In this document: positions 40,803 to 49,955 of the stretch, in pieces
Position numbering within the stretch: position 1 is the first letter of the stretch
Layout of the letters: each line of letters starts with the position of its first letter
Origin: Sphingopyxis sp. UBA6723
GTDB lineage: Bacteria; Pseudomonadota; Alphaproteobacteria; Sphingomonadales; Sphingomonadaceae
Assembly: GCF_002454115.1 (NCBI RefSeq)
Contig: NZ_DKIH01000013.1
Coordinates: forward strand, 554,853-618,852
Length of the DNA stretch: 64,000 bases
Direction: 5' to 3'
The notes under the pieces: model-generated
What the model was told of the DNA's origin: nothing
Seen by the model: the letters and a program-made list of their open reading frames with translations, nothing else
Database searches by the model: none
Translations under genes and position numbers: made by a program

Positions 40803-43502
40803 CTAAGCAGCCCGCCGTACCCGCCCTCTAGCGGGCGACACCGTCTTCGGTCCCAGCAACGCATCCATATCAACCGCCTTGGCAAATTTCACCCCGACGC
40901 GATTGCCCGCCGACCAGCGCGCCTCGGCGCTGAGCATCTGATCACTGCCGAACTCCAGCGTCAGCGCCGTTCCCGGCGGGACATTCCAAAGCCCTTCAAC
41001 CAGCGCCCCGCGCGGCGACATATTACGCACGATGGCGTCATATTGGTACCCGCCGCTCGCCACCTGAATCCTACGGAAAATCGTCAGCCGCGGCTGTCGG
41101 GCGCTTTTGAACCCGCGCGCCTCGACCCGCCCGCCACCGTCGCGCAGCAGCGCCTGTACCTCGGCCAACTCCATCGGACGTCCATAAATGAATCCTTGGA
41201 CATGGCTGCATCCCAGCCCGCGGATCAGCGCGAGATCGTCGTGCGTCTCGACCCCTTCGGCGGTCGTTTCCATGTTAAGCGCGCTCGCCAGCCCGACGAT
41301 CGACGAGATGATCGCGGCGTTCATGCTGTTGGGATCGGCAGCACCGAGGACAAAGCTCTGGTCGATCTTGATCTTGTCGAACGGCGCCTTCTTCAAATAG
41401 CCAAGCGCCGAATAGCCAGTGCCGAAGTCGTCGAGCGCCAGCCGCACCCCGGTGCGCTTCAATTTCTGGAACATCGCCAGATTTTCGGGGCTTTCGTCAA
41501 GAAACACCCCCTCGGTAATCTCCAGCTCCAACTGTTCGGGGCGGATGCCCGCCGCCGACACGGCGCTCAGGATCGTCGCGGGCAGTTTTTCGTTGGCAAA
41601 CTGGCGCGGTGAGACATTGACCGCGACACGGTAATCGGGGCCAAGCTGCGCGATCGTCGCGCAGGCGGTGCGGATGATCCATTCACCGATCGGGACGATC
41701 AGGTTCGATTCCTCGGCAATCGGAATGAATTTTGACGGGCTGATCAACCCTGCGGTTGCGTGGTGCCAGCGGATCAGCGCCTCGAACCCGGTGATCCTTT
41801 CGCTGCGCACATCGACGATCGGTTGATAGAGTAATCGCAGCTCGTCCTTCGCCAGCGCATCACGCAGCGCGTCCTCGATCGCTTTGCGCTCGCTCGCCTG
41901 GTTGTGCATCGCATCGGCATAGAAACGATAGACGCCGCGGCCAGCGTCCTTGGCGGCATAGAGCGCGAGATCGGCGTTGCGGACCAACGCCGATGCCGAC
42001 ACCCCCGGCCCGTCCGACACGGCAATGCCAATCGACGATCCGACGCGGACCTGCTCGCCCTCGATCGAAAAGGGTTTTGCCAGGCTCAGGATGATCGCAT
42101 TGGCAATTCCCGCCAGCTTTTCGGGCTGGTTCAGTTGCGGCACCACAATCTGGAACTCGTCACCGCCCAATCGTCCAACCTGTCCCTTGTCGCCGACGAT
42201 CTGGGTCAGCCGCCCCGCGACCTGTTGGAGCAACTGGTCCCCGACCGGATGCCCCAGCGTGTCGTTGACCGCCTTGAATCGATCGAGATCCATCAGGAGC
42301 AGCGCGCACGGCTGCGGTTGGCCGATATGATTTTTGAGCGCCCGTTCGAGCAAGTCGGTAATGTGCGACCGGTTCGCGAGCCCGGTGAGTGTGTCATACC
42401 GCGCCAGCTGGTTGATTTCGCGATCCGACCGTTTTTTGTCGGTCAGGTCGGTGCCGCTGCCGCGGAATCCCTGAAAATTGCCGAGCTCATTGCTGATCGG
42501 GTGGCCCGAAATCGACCACCAGCGTTCCTCGCCCACCACCGCGGCCCGCACCGTCAACTCCTTGAACGGCGTGCGCGACGACAGGCTGAAGCCCAAGGTA
42601 CGCTCTTCATTTTCGTCATTGCCGATGCGTTTGCGGATGATGTCGGTAAACGGCCTGCCAAGCAGGTCGGACGCCGGACGGCCCAGCCGCGCCGCCACCG
42701 TTGGCGAGATATAGACAAGTTGGCCATGCCGGTCGGTTTCCCAGAACCAGCCGCGCCCGGCGCGTTCGAAATCGCGCATCAGGTTGAGCGCGCGCTGCTG
42801 ATCGCTGACCAACCGCCGCTCCGCCCGCGTCGCGCGGCGCTGGTAACGAATATCCTCGCGCATCATCACAATCAGCAGGCCCAGAAACACAAAACCGGCG
42901 ATCGCAAAGGGCCAGGACGCGATGCCAATCGCGCCGCCAAATGCGGTTGCCCCGGCAAAGGCGAAGAACGCGGGACGCACAATCGCCGCGGCCGACGCCG
43001 CGACCAGCAGCGATCCGATCTGGATCGCGGTAAAGGCGTCGAAATGGGTGCTGCCATCGGGAAACGCGATCGCGGCGAACATCGCCGCGGCGTTGAGCAG
43101 GGTGCCAAGCGCAATCAAAATCATGCACAGCATCGCGACGGGGCGCAGCCGTCGGCTCGACACCGCGCGCGGTCGTCGCATCGACTGGCCGATAACACTC
43201 AACATGACATCGCACGGCAACCCGGCCGCCATCACCAGCCATTGCGACGGATGATCCAGAAAACCGGCGATCCCCGGCACAAAGGCAAAGGTCAGAAACG
43301 CCAGCACACGACCGATCAGCACATAATGCCACAGCTGTGCCACGCGCATCAGGCTGGTGAGAAACGCGGGCGAATCGAACAACAATTCATCCGTCGATTG
43401 TTCGACGCCCGTCGGCCGGATAATGCTGCGCCGAACGCCCAATTTCCCGCTTGTCCTGCTCGTCTGGTCCACCCGGTTCAGTGGCCAAATAGAGGTTGCC
43501 AA
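40803..43502 (-). CDS. Membrane PAS-GGDEF-EAL-PilZ cyclic-di-GMP protein
   Basis: An 899-residue c-di-GMP signalling protein. About six transmembrane helices lie at residues 45-230 (MASE-like sensor region). A PAS domain follows at about 255-365 (GWFWETDRHGQLVYISP), then GGDEF at about 375-535 with RLGGDEF, an EAL domain at about 545-790 with GFEALIRW and DDFGTGYSALGYL, and a C-terminal PilZ-like domain at about 805-890 (RNMSPRGALVEG). Cyclase and phosphodiesterase sites both look intact; the RxxD inhibitory site is absent. The fused PilZ could sense the product. Transcribed divergently from the desaturase gene. Confidence 0.92.
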   Translation of the reverse strand: MATSIWPLNRVDQTSRTSGKLGVRRSIIRPTGVEQSTDELLFDSPAFLTSLMRVAQLWHYVLIGRVLAFLTFAFVPGIAGFLDHPSQWLVMAAGLPCDVMLSVIGQSMRRPRAVSSRRLRPVAMLCMILIALGTLLNAAAMFAAIAFPDGSTHFDAFTAIQIGSLLVAASAAAIVRPAFFAFAGATAFGGAIGIASWPFAIAGFVFLGLLIVMMREDIRYQRRATRAERRLVSDQQRALNLMRDFERAGRGWFWETDRHGQLVYISPTVAARLGRPASDLLGRPFTDIIRKRIGNDENEERTLGFSLSSRTPFKELTVRAAVVGEERWWSISGHPISNELGNFQGFRGSGTDLTDKKRSDREINQLARYDTLTGLANRSHITDLLERALKNHIGQPQPCALLLMDLDRFKAVNDTLGHPVGDQLLQQVAGRLTQIVGDKGQVGRLGGDEFQIVVPQLNQPEKLAGIANAIILSLAKPFSIEGEQVRVGSSIGIAVSDGPGVSASALVRNADLALYAAKDAGRGVYRFYADAMHNQASERKAIEDALRDALAKDELRLLYQPIVDVRSERITGFEALIRWHHATAGLISPSKFIPIAEESNLIVPIGEWIIRTACATIAQLGPDYRVAVNVSPRQFANEKLPATILSAVSAAGIRPEQLELEITEGVFLDESPENLAMFQKLKRTGVRLALDDFGTGYSALGYLKKAPFDKIKIDQSFVLGAADPNSMNAAIISSIVGLASALNMETTAEGVETHDDLALIRGLGCSHVQGFIYGRPMELAEVQALLRDGGGRVEARGFKSARQPRLTIFRRIQVASGGYQYDAIVRNMSPRGALVEGLWNVPPGTALTLEFGSDQMLSAEARWSAGNRVGVKFAKAVDMDALLGPKTVSPARGRVRRAA

Positions 43503-43589
43503 ATCCTTACCGCGGCGCGGGCGTTAACCCCGTTCTTGTGCCATTATGGACGCTATTCCGTTTCGCATCGCAACTTGATATAGCAGTTT

Positions 43590-44621
43590 ATGCCCGCCGT
43601 CCGCCTCCTCCCGCCCGACCGCTTTTTCGACCGCAGCCAATGGGCGGCGATCACCAGCGCGTCGCGCTGGCGCGGCATCTGGCTCGTCGCCCATGCGTGG
43701 GTCGTCAGCATCGCGCTGGTGGGTGTCGCAGCATGGTCACAGAACCCGCTCGCGTGGCTGGTGGCAGTGATCTTTGTCGGCGGGCGCCAGCTCGGCCTCG
43801 CGATCCTGATGCACGACGCGGCGCACGGCCTGCTGCATCCGGTGCGCAAGACCAATAATTTCCTCGGCCAGTGGCTGACCGGGGCCGCGGTCGGCTCCGA
43901 CCTCATCGCCTATCGCACCTATCATCTGCAGCATCACAAATTCACCCAGCAGGCCGAAGACCCCGACCTGGCACTGTCGAAGCCCTTTCCCACCACCCGT
44001 GCCAGCCTGGGCCGCAAGATACTGCGCGATCTGACCGGGCAGACCTTTTTCAAGCAGCGGATGGCGCAGTTCGGCTTCGCCCTCGTCGGGCTGAAAGCGA
44101 TGCTGCACGGCGAAACCGCCGAAAAGGGCCGCGCCAGCACCACGGCGGGGACGCCGTTCAACAAACAATCCGACGACGGCATGACATCACCGACCGCTGA
44201 TGTGGCAGGCGCAATGGCGGTGGCGCGCGCGGTCGGGCGGTTTCTGCTGGTGCAGGCGGTGCTGCTCGCCGCCTCGCTCGCGCTCTATGGCTGGACGCCA
44301 TACCTGCTTTGGCTCGCCGGGCTGGCCACAACGTTCCAGCTATACTTGCGCATCCGCAACATCGCCGAACATGCATGTACCACGACCGGCAGCGACGATC
44401 CCTTCACCCACGCGCGCACCACGCACGCAGGTTGGCTCGCCCGCGCCACGGTTGCGCCATATTGGGTGAATTATCATGCCGAACATCATCTGTTCATGGG
44501 GGTGCCCTGTTACCGGCTGGCGGAAGTCCATGCGATGCTGGGCCGCGCCGGACGCCACGAATCGATGACGATCGCACCGGGTTACGCCGCGGTGCTGCGG
44601 CAAGTGACGTTAAAGGGCTGA
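43590..44621 (+). CDS. Membrane fatty acid desaturase
   Basis: A 343-residue di-iron membrane desaturase. The three histidine boxes are present: HDAAH (LMHDAAHGLLHP, about residue 72), HLQHH (TYHLQHHKF, about 113) and HAEHH (NYHAEHHLFMG, about 296). Four hydrophobic stretches fit the usual topology. It introduces a double bond into a fatty acyl chain; regioselectivity is unknown. It ends 6 bp from the convergent asparaginase gene. Confidence 0.92.
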   Translation: MPAVRLLPPDRFFDRSQWAAITSASRWRGIWLVAHAWVVSIALVGVAAWSQNPLAWLVAVIFVGGRQLGLAILMHDAAHGLLHPVRKTNNFLGQWLTGAAVGSDLIAYRTYHLQHHKFTQQAEDPDLALSKPFPTTRASLGRKILRDLTGQTFFKQRMAQFGFALVGLKAMLHGETAEKGRASTTAGTPFNKQSDDGMTSPTADVAGAMAVARAVGRFLLVQAVLLAASLALYGWTPYLLWLAGLATTFQLYLRIRNIAEHACTTTGSDDPFTHARTTHAGWLARATVAPYWVNYHAEHHLFMGVPCYRLAEVHAMLGRAGRHESMTIAPGYAAVLRQVTLKG

Positions 44622-44627
44622 GCCGCG

Positions 44628-45107
44628 CTACTGCGCAACGAAACGCGCGCCGGCGCGGTCCTTCTCGGTCGTCGCCGGATCAAAGATCATTCCGTTAATC
44701 GCGATATAGACCCCGGGCGGCAAGATCTGCGCTGCCGCCAGCGCAAAGCCGACGTTAAATTCTGCATCGCTGGCGCGCACCGACGCCGGTTGCATCGCCC
44801 CCGTCATCACGATTGTTTTGCCAGCGATCCCCGCCAGCATCCGCCCGGTGACGACCATCGTGTCGGTGCCATGGGTGACCAGGATGTGCGCAGCCTCGCT
44901 GCCCTCGACCGCCGCGCGGATCGCGGCGCGGTCGGCATCGTCCAGTTCGAGGCTGTCCTTGCGCATCAGCTGCGTCACCCGGTGGGGAACATGGACATTA
45001 TTTTCGCGGAGCAGGTCGGGGATCGCCGCGGGCCCGATCTGAAATTCGCTCAAGGCGTCGAAATAGACTTTGTCGATCGTCCCGCCGGTGGTGAAAATCT
45101 CGATCAT
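44628..45107 (-). CDS. Short asparaginase-domain protein
   Basis: A 159-residue protein corresponding to only the N-terminal half of L-asparaginases. The active-site Thr is in FTTGGTIDK and the second motif is LVTHGTDTMV, followed by VMTGAMQPA. Full-length enzymes have about 330 residues, but short single-domain homologues are a known separate group, so this is not clearly a truncation. ATG 45107 is preferred because it overlaps the upstream stop (ATGA) with AGGA 9 nt away; ATG 45113 is also possible. Confidence 0.85.
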   Translation of the reverse strand: MIEIFTTGGTIDKVYFDALSEFQIGPAAIPDLLRENNVHVPHRVTQLMRKDSLELDDADRAAIRAAVEGSEAAHILVTHGTDTMVVTGRMLAGIAGKTIVMTGAMQPASVRASDAEFNVGFALAAAQILPPGVYIAINGMIFDPATTEKDRAGARFVAQ

Positions 45108-45589
45108 GCGCATTTGTCCTGCACCGGTTGCGCCGGCGTGCCATCGGGCGCAGCAAACGGCTGTTTGAAGGAGAAAGCGGTTGCCGTCGGACCGTTGGCG
45201 GCGAGACTGTCGATCCGCGCGATGCCCTCGGCCACGGTCGGCTGATGCCCGGCCGGAACCCACCACAGCGCCTGGAACACTTCAATGTGATCGAACCACT
45301 CCTTGCGCCGCCGCATGATCGCCAGATGTTCGGGTGCGCGATAAACGAACGCAGCGAGCGCATCGACGTCGCGCCATACCGACATATTGGCGATGATTTG
45401 CGGATCGTCGGTCACGGCGACGTCGGTCGCGTCATTGCCCTCGCCGACCAGCCGCCAGACAAAGCCCTCGCTCGCCTCGGCAATCGCGTTCACCGCATCG
45501 AGCGCGTCCATGAAATCGCGGTTGGCGACATGGTCGGCGGGCAAGCGAAACCGCGCGATATTGATCTGCGCCAGTTCATACTCCGCCAT
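45104..45589 (-). CDS. DUF3291 family protein
   Basis: A 161-residue cytosolic protein, recognised by the N-terminal ELAQINIARFRLPADHVANRDF, the middle MSVWRDVDALAAFVYR and WWVPAGHQPTVAEG. The fold is probably a dimeric alpha-beta-barrel like monooxygenases, but no activity is known. ATG 45589 has a GGGGGGA upstream. Co-transcribed with the short asparaginase. Confidence 0.88.
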   Translation of the reverse strand: MAEYELAQINIARFRLPADHVANRDFMDALDAVNAIAEASEGFVWRLVGEGNDATDVAVTDDPQIIANMSVWRDVDALAAFVYRAPEHLAIMRRRKEWFDHIEVFQALWWVPAGHQPTVAEGIARIDSLAANGPTATAFSFKQPFAAPDGTPAQPVQDKCA

Positions 45590-45617
45590 GTCATCCCCCC
45601 AACAATTCCCGTTCGCA

Positions 45618-45678
45618 TCGAGCGAAGTCGAGATGCCCATCGGTTGTACAGTCTTCAGCGTGCCTCGACTTCGCTCGA
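45618..45678. repeat. Inverted repeat TCGAGCGAAGTCGAG
   Basis: Perfect 15-bp arms at 45618-45632 and 45664-45678 around a 31-nt centre. It lies between the lysyl-tRNA synthetase stop and the DUF3291 start. A related single half-element occurs at 57333-57352. Confidence 0.88.
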
Positions 45679-45698
45679 CACAATCGGATGGAAAAAGC

Positions 45699-47279
45699 TT
45701 ACGCCAGTGCCTCGGCGATCAACCGCCGCGTGTTGTCGATCCCGAACAACGCAATAAAGCTGCCCATCCGCGGCCCGGCGCTCGACCCGAGCAGCGTTTC
45801 GTACAGCGCCTTGAACCAATCGCGCAGATTTTCAAAGCCATAGGCCTCGTTCTTGCCGATCTCGTACACAATGTTCTGGATGTCGTCGGCGCGCGCGTCG
45901 GCGGGCAGCGCTGCGAGCTTCGCGTCGAGTTCGGTCAGCGCCGCAACTTCGCCGCCCGCCGGCTTGCGGCGGTTCAGCGTGGGCGCAACATAGTCGCGGT
46001 TATACGCCATCGCATTGTCGATCAGCCGGTCGAGCTCGGGATAGCTCGCGGCATCGGCGCCGTCCACATATTGACCAAGATAGCGCCAGATCTGGTCCTT
46101 CGACGCATCGGCGCCCATCACCCCGACCAGGTTGAGCAGCAACCCGAAGGTCACCGGTAATTCGGTCGTCGGCACCTCCTGCCCGCGCGCGACATGGACG
46201 TGATGCACCGGATTGCCGAGCTTCTTGTCGGCATCCTGCGCCGGGTAATTGCCGCGCATCTGCAGATATTCGTCGACCGCCTTCGGGATCACGCCGATAT
46301 GCAGCTGCTTTGCCGCCTTCGGTTCGCGATAGGCAAAGAAAGCCAGACTCTCTTCGCTGCCATAGTCGAGCCATTGCTCAAGGCTGAGACCATTGCCCTT
46401 CGACTTCGAGATCTTCTCGCCCTTTTCGTCGAGGAACATCTCGTAAATCAGCCCCTCGGGCTTGCGTCCGCCGAGCGCCTTGGCGATCTTGCCCGACTGG
46501 ACGCCGCTGTCGGTCAGGTCCTTGCCGTACATCTCGTAATCGACGCCCAATGCGACCCAGCGCATCGCCCAGTCGACCTTCCACTGCAGCTTGGCGCCGC
46601 CACTCAGGATGGAATGCGTGATCGTCTCGCCCTGATCCTTGAACGACACCAGCCCGGCATCGGCGTCGACGACGGTCACCGGCACCTGCAATACGACACC
46701 CGAGGTCGGGCTGACCGGCAGGATCGGCGAATAGGTAGCGGCGCGCTCGGCGCGCAGCGTCGGCAGCATGATGTCGAGAATGTCTTGATTGTGGCGCAGG
46801 ACGTTCTTTAGGGCGTCGTCGAACACGCCCGACTTGTACCGCTCGGTCGAGCTGACGAATTCATATTCAAAGCCAAACCGATCCAGAAACTCGCGCAGCA
46901 TCGCATTGTTATGATGCGCGAAACTTTCAAACTTCTCGAACGGATCGGGGACGTCGGTCAGTGGCTTGCCGAGATGTTCGGTGAGCATTGCGTGGTTCGG
47001 CACATTGTCCGGAACCTTGCGGAGGCCATCCATGTCATCGCTGAACGCCACAAGCCGGGTCGGCGCGCCGGTCATTTCCTCATAAGCGCGGCGGACCATC
47101 GTCGTGCGTAGCACTTCATTGAAGGTACCGATATGCGGCAGACCCGACGGGCCGTAACCCGTCTCGAACAACACCGGTTCGCCGTCCGGCTTGCCATCCG
47201 GATAGCGTTTGACCAGCTTGCGCGCTTCCTCAAAGGGCCAGGCCTTGGATGCGAGGGCGGCTGCACGAAATTCGGTCAC
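45699..47279 (-). CDS. lysK: Class I lysyl-tRNA synthetase
   Basis: A 526-residue synthetase of the archaeal/alphaproteobacterial class I type, not the usual class II LysS. The GTG at 47279 (TGACCGAATTT context) has GGAAG upstream; the frame extends further but without support. Class I signatures are PHIGTFNE (HIGH, about residue 40) and KISKSKGNG (KMSKS, about 290). It attaches lysine to tRNA-Lys. No other lysyl-tRNA synthetase is in the window. Confidence 0.94.
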   Translation of the reverse strand: MTEFRAAALASKAWPFEEARKLVKRYPDGKPDGEPVLFETGYGPSGLPHIGTFNEVLRTTMVRRAYEEMTGAPTRLVAFSDDMDGLRKVPDNVPNHAMLTEHLGKPLTDVPDPFEKFESFAHHNNAMLREFLDRFGFEYEFVSSTERYKSGVFDDALKNVLRHNQDILDIMLPTLRAERAATYSPILPVSPTSGVVLQVPVTVVDADAGLVSFKDQGETITHSILSGGAKLQWKVDWAMRWVALGVDYEMYGKDLTDSGVQSGKIAKALGGRKPEGLIYEMFLDEKGEKISKSKGNGLSLEQWLDYGSEESLAFFAYREPKAAKQLHIGVIPKAVDEYLQMRGNYPAQDADKKLGNPVHHVHVARGQEVPTTELPVTFGLLLNLVGVMGADASKDQIWRYLGQYVDGADAASYPELDRLIDNAMAYNRDYVAPTLNRRKPAGGEVAALTELDAKLAALPADARADDIQNIVYEIGKNEAYGFENLRDWFKALYETLLGSSAGPRMGSFIALFGIDNTRRLIAEALA

Positions 47280-47367
47280 GACAATCTTCCGGTACACGGG
47301 TGATAGGGGCTTCGCCCTTTCCCGCTTTTGCGTGTTTTTGCAAGCGTGCGATGTCCGGCAACGGGCG

Positions 47368-48354
47368 CTAGCTCTGCGCTGTCGGGTCAATCAGGATCGC
47401 CACCGATCCCCGTTTGCGACCGGTATCGACATAGGCGTGCGCCGCGGCGATGTCGTCAAAGGCATAAGTGCAATCGACCACCGGCCGCAGCACGCCGCCT
47501 TCGACCAAGGCGGCCAATTGCCCGACATGCTCGGGCCGCTCGGTGGCCGGACCGGCGACGATCCGCCGCCCCTGTCGCCCCGGCGCCCCGATCGTCGCCA
47601 GCATGTCGGGCAATCCCGCCGCAATCGCGACAAACCAGCCACGCGGCCGCAGCAGCGGCAGCGCCTGACGCGTCACCATGCTGCCCGTCGTTTCGAAAAT
47701 GACGTCATAGGCGCCCGGCTCGCCGCGGAAATCGGTGGTTCTGTGGTCGATCACCGCCCCCGCCCCCAGCCCGCGCACCAGATCGGCGTTGCGTCCGCTG
47801 CACACCGCGGTCACAGCTGCGCCGCGGTGGTGCGCCAGTTGGACCAGCGCCGATCCGACCGCGCCCGATGCACCGACCACCAGCACCCGATCGCCGACGG
47901 ACACCGCCGCGACATCCAGGAAATGCAGCGCGGTGCTGCCCCCGAAGCACAAGGTCGCCGCATCGACAAAGCTGAGGCCATCGGGCTTGCGCGCCATCGC
48001 TCCGGTTTCGGCAACGCAGCGATATTCAGCATGGCACCCCATTTTTCCGCCCGGAAACGCCATCACCGCGTCGCCGGGGCGGTAGCGCGTCACCGCCGTT
48101 CCGACGGCATCGATAATCCCCGCGATCTCGGTTCCCAAAATCGGCTGGCGCGGCCCCCGAAAGCCCAAAAACGGCCGTGCGATCAATCCCAGGCCGGTTG
48201 GAAAGCGCGCCGCGCGCATTCGGCTGTCGCCCGATGTCACCGACGTGGCGATCACCCGGACCCGGACCTCGTCCGCCGCCGGATGCGGCATCGGCACGTC
48301 CCGAAATTCCAGCACCTCGGGACCACCGTAGCGCGGGCAGACAACGGCTCTCAT
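47368..48354 (-). CDS. NAD(P)-dependent alcohol dehydrogenase/quinone reductase (MDR superfamily)
   Basis: A 328-residue medium-chain dehydrogenase/reductase. It has the GroES-like N-terminal domain (GPEVLEFRDVPMPHP) and a Rossmann dinucleotide site VLVVGASGAVGSALVQLA (about 160-177). The zinc-ligand Cys cluster is absent, and the GTEIAGIIDAVGTAVTRYRPGD block is present, so it fits the zinc-independent quinone oxidoreductase-like group. Substrate unknown. Monocistronic. Confidence 0.9.
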   Translation of the reverse strand: MRAVVCPRYGGPEVLEFRDVPMPHPAADEVRVRVIATSVTSGDSRMRAARFPTGLGLIARPFLGFRGPRQPILGTEIAGIIDAVGTAVTRYRPGDAVMAFPGGKMGCHAEYRCVAETGAMARKPDGLSFVDAATLCFGGSTALHFLDVAAVSVGDRVLVVGASGAVGSALVQLAHHRGAAVTAVCSGRNADLVRGLGAGAVIDHRTTDFRGEPGAYDVIFETTGSMVTRQALPLLRPRGWFVAIAAGLPDMLATIGAPGRQGRRIVAGPATERPEHVGQLAALVEGGVLRPVVDCTYAFDDIAAAHAYVDTGRKRGSVAILIDPTAQS

Positions 48355-48496
48355 CGGCGAATCCTGATTTGGAGAGTGGGGAGGCGCCCTTGTCCATATT
48401 TCGGTGCGGCGTACCAGCCGCCGCCATGTACCGGGGCATCGCGGCGGCCATGTATCGTTACCGGAAAATTTACCATCCGGGGTCTAGCATCGCGCC

Positions 48497-48865
48497 ATGG
48501 ACCATATCCGCATCCCGCAGCCCCGTCGCCAGCCCCGTACCGCCGTCGCGCTCGACGTCACGGTCAACGGCGTCCTCAACCTTGTTGACGGCCAGATCAC
48601 CGATTTGTCCGAAGGCGGGGCGCGGATCGACGGGGCCAGCATGCCGGCGCGCTCGCGCTGCGAAATTCATTATGGCGGCGAGATTGTTTATGCGGTGGTG
48701 ATGTGGTCCGAAGTCGACCGGATGGGGGTGCGTTTCCCCTATGAACTGACCCACGGCCCGCTCTACAACGCCCTGACCCGCGCGCGGAATGCCGTGATAA
48801 TCGATCCCGCACAGATTTTCCTGAGCAACCGTGCGTCAGTATTCGGTCGCCGTGGATTGAGCTAA
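48497..48865 (+). CDS. PilZ domain c-di-GMP-binding protein
   Basis: A 122-residue protein that is nearly only a PilZ domain. The RxxxR motif is RRQPR at the N-terminus and the second motif is DLSEGG (about residue 36). Both are intact, so it should bind cyclic di-GMP. The C-terminal 35 residues are not part of the domain. It may be an output protein for the cyclases at 21192 and 40803. Confidence 0.9.
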   Translation: MDHIRIPQPRRQPRTAVALDVTVNGVLNLVDGQITDLSEGGARIDGASMPARSRCEIHYGGEIVYAVVMWSEVDRMGVRFPYELTHGPLYNALTRARNAVIIDPAQIFLSNRASVFGRRGLS

Positions 48866-48945
48866 TCCACTTCGATCCGTTTCAGGACGACGGCGCCGCA
48901 AAGCGCACGACAAGTGGCCTCGGTTCGGCTGAACTCTTTGCCGTG

Positions 48946-49677
48946 TCACCAGATCGATACGATTTTATCCGCGAACCAAAGCCAGGCTGGCGTTTGGCGG
49001 CCCACAAAGTCCATCGCGTGCCCCACCAGGAACAATGCAATGATGGGCGGATACGGGCCGCGCCACACCGGCTGCCGCAGACCGATCTTAGCATGTAACA
49101 AAAAACTGAGCAGCGTCGCATAGATCAACGCCACCACGAGCAATATCCCCGGAAGCCCCCCGACAACATAGAGGCCTAGCCTCGCCAGTCCCGGCGTAGC
49201 GGTCGCTAGCGCCGCCGCGACCATGTAGGCGACGTGTCGATATATGTTTCGGCGGTTCTTCAACGCCAAGAAAAAGAACAGGACGAACAGCGTCAGACCC
49301 GTAAAAGATTGGGCCAGTGCGGAAAGAACCGCGTCTCTCGGGAACGTCTCAATGGCCGTCGTGTAGAAATGCTTCATGACCAGCAGCGATGTCACGAAAA
49401 GCATCGCGGCGATTACGACCGAAGATTTGCCGATTGCCCGATGAAGATCGCGACGGTTCGCCCGGATCAAGAACGCCTGAAGGGCCAGCAAAGCAAACCA
49501 CGTCAGCGCCGCCACTGCGTGTGCGTGGATGACCGCCGGTACCCGCCCCGCATTTGCGATCTGGCCAAAATACCCGAAAAAAGGTGTCCCGGCGATGCGC
49601 GGCGTAAAACCCGCGACGACAAGCAGCATTAGGAAGACGAAGAAAAATCCTACATTCCTGTACGGGATATTTGACAT
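48946..49677 (-). CDS. Polytopic membrane protein, unknown function
   Basis: A 243-residue protein with seven predicted transmembrane helices. ATG 49677 has GAGG 6 nt upstream. Conserved-looking His residues are in VIHAHAVAALTWF, LHRAIGKSS and YRHVAYM, somewhat like small heme-binding or DUF2306-type membrane proteins, but I cannot assign a family. Its GC content looks slightly lower than that of the neighbours. Confidence 0.8.
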   Translation of the reverse strand: MSNIPYRNVGFFFVFLMLLVVAGFTPRIAGTPFFGYFGQIANAGRVPAVIHAHAVAALTWFALLALQAFLIRANRRDLHRAIGKSSVVIAAMLFVTSLLVMKHFYTTAIETFPRDAVLSALAQSFTGLTLFVLFFFLALKNRRNIYRHVAYMVAAALATATPGLARLGLYVVGGLPGILLVVALIYATLLSFLLHAKIGLRQPVWRGPYPPIIALFLVGHAMDFVGRQTPAWLWFADKIVSIW

Positions 49678-49955
49678 CGGATCCTCGCAATCACGGAGGC
49701 GAAATTCGACGGCGACTAGATCGCATCTCCCTGACGCGGCGTGATTATTAGCTTTGATCCGAATATGGGGTAAAGGAAATAATTGCGGAATGAGAAACCA
49801 GCGTCTCGGTTCGGACTTGTTTGCAGGCTTGCACAACTGCCGCCATCAAGCGTTGCATATCGAGGTGGCTTCGCTTTCCATACGCCGATAGCGCATCCTG
49901 CAATGGAGCAGTCACCAACCTTGCCGCGTTCGCCTTTTGTCCCTACCCTTCACCA
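49678..49955. other. Intergenic region, slightly AT-richer
   Basis: 278 bp between divergent genes. A frame open through it belongs to the helicase reading frame but has no convincing start before 49956. Promoters for both genes are expected. Nothing else recognised. Confidence 0.5.

Noticed and set aside
44628..45107. Possibility that the asparaginase is truncated by mutation
   Set aside because: No remnant of the C-terminal domain lies downstream, and short single-domain homologues are known.
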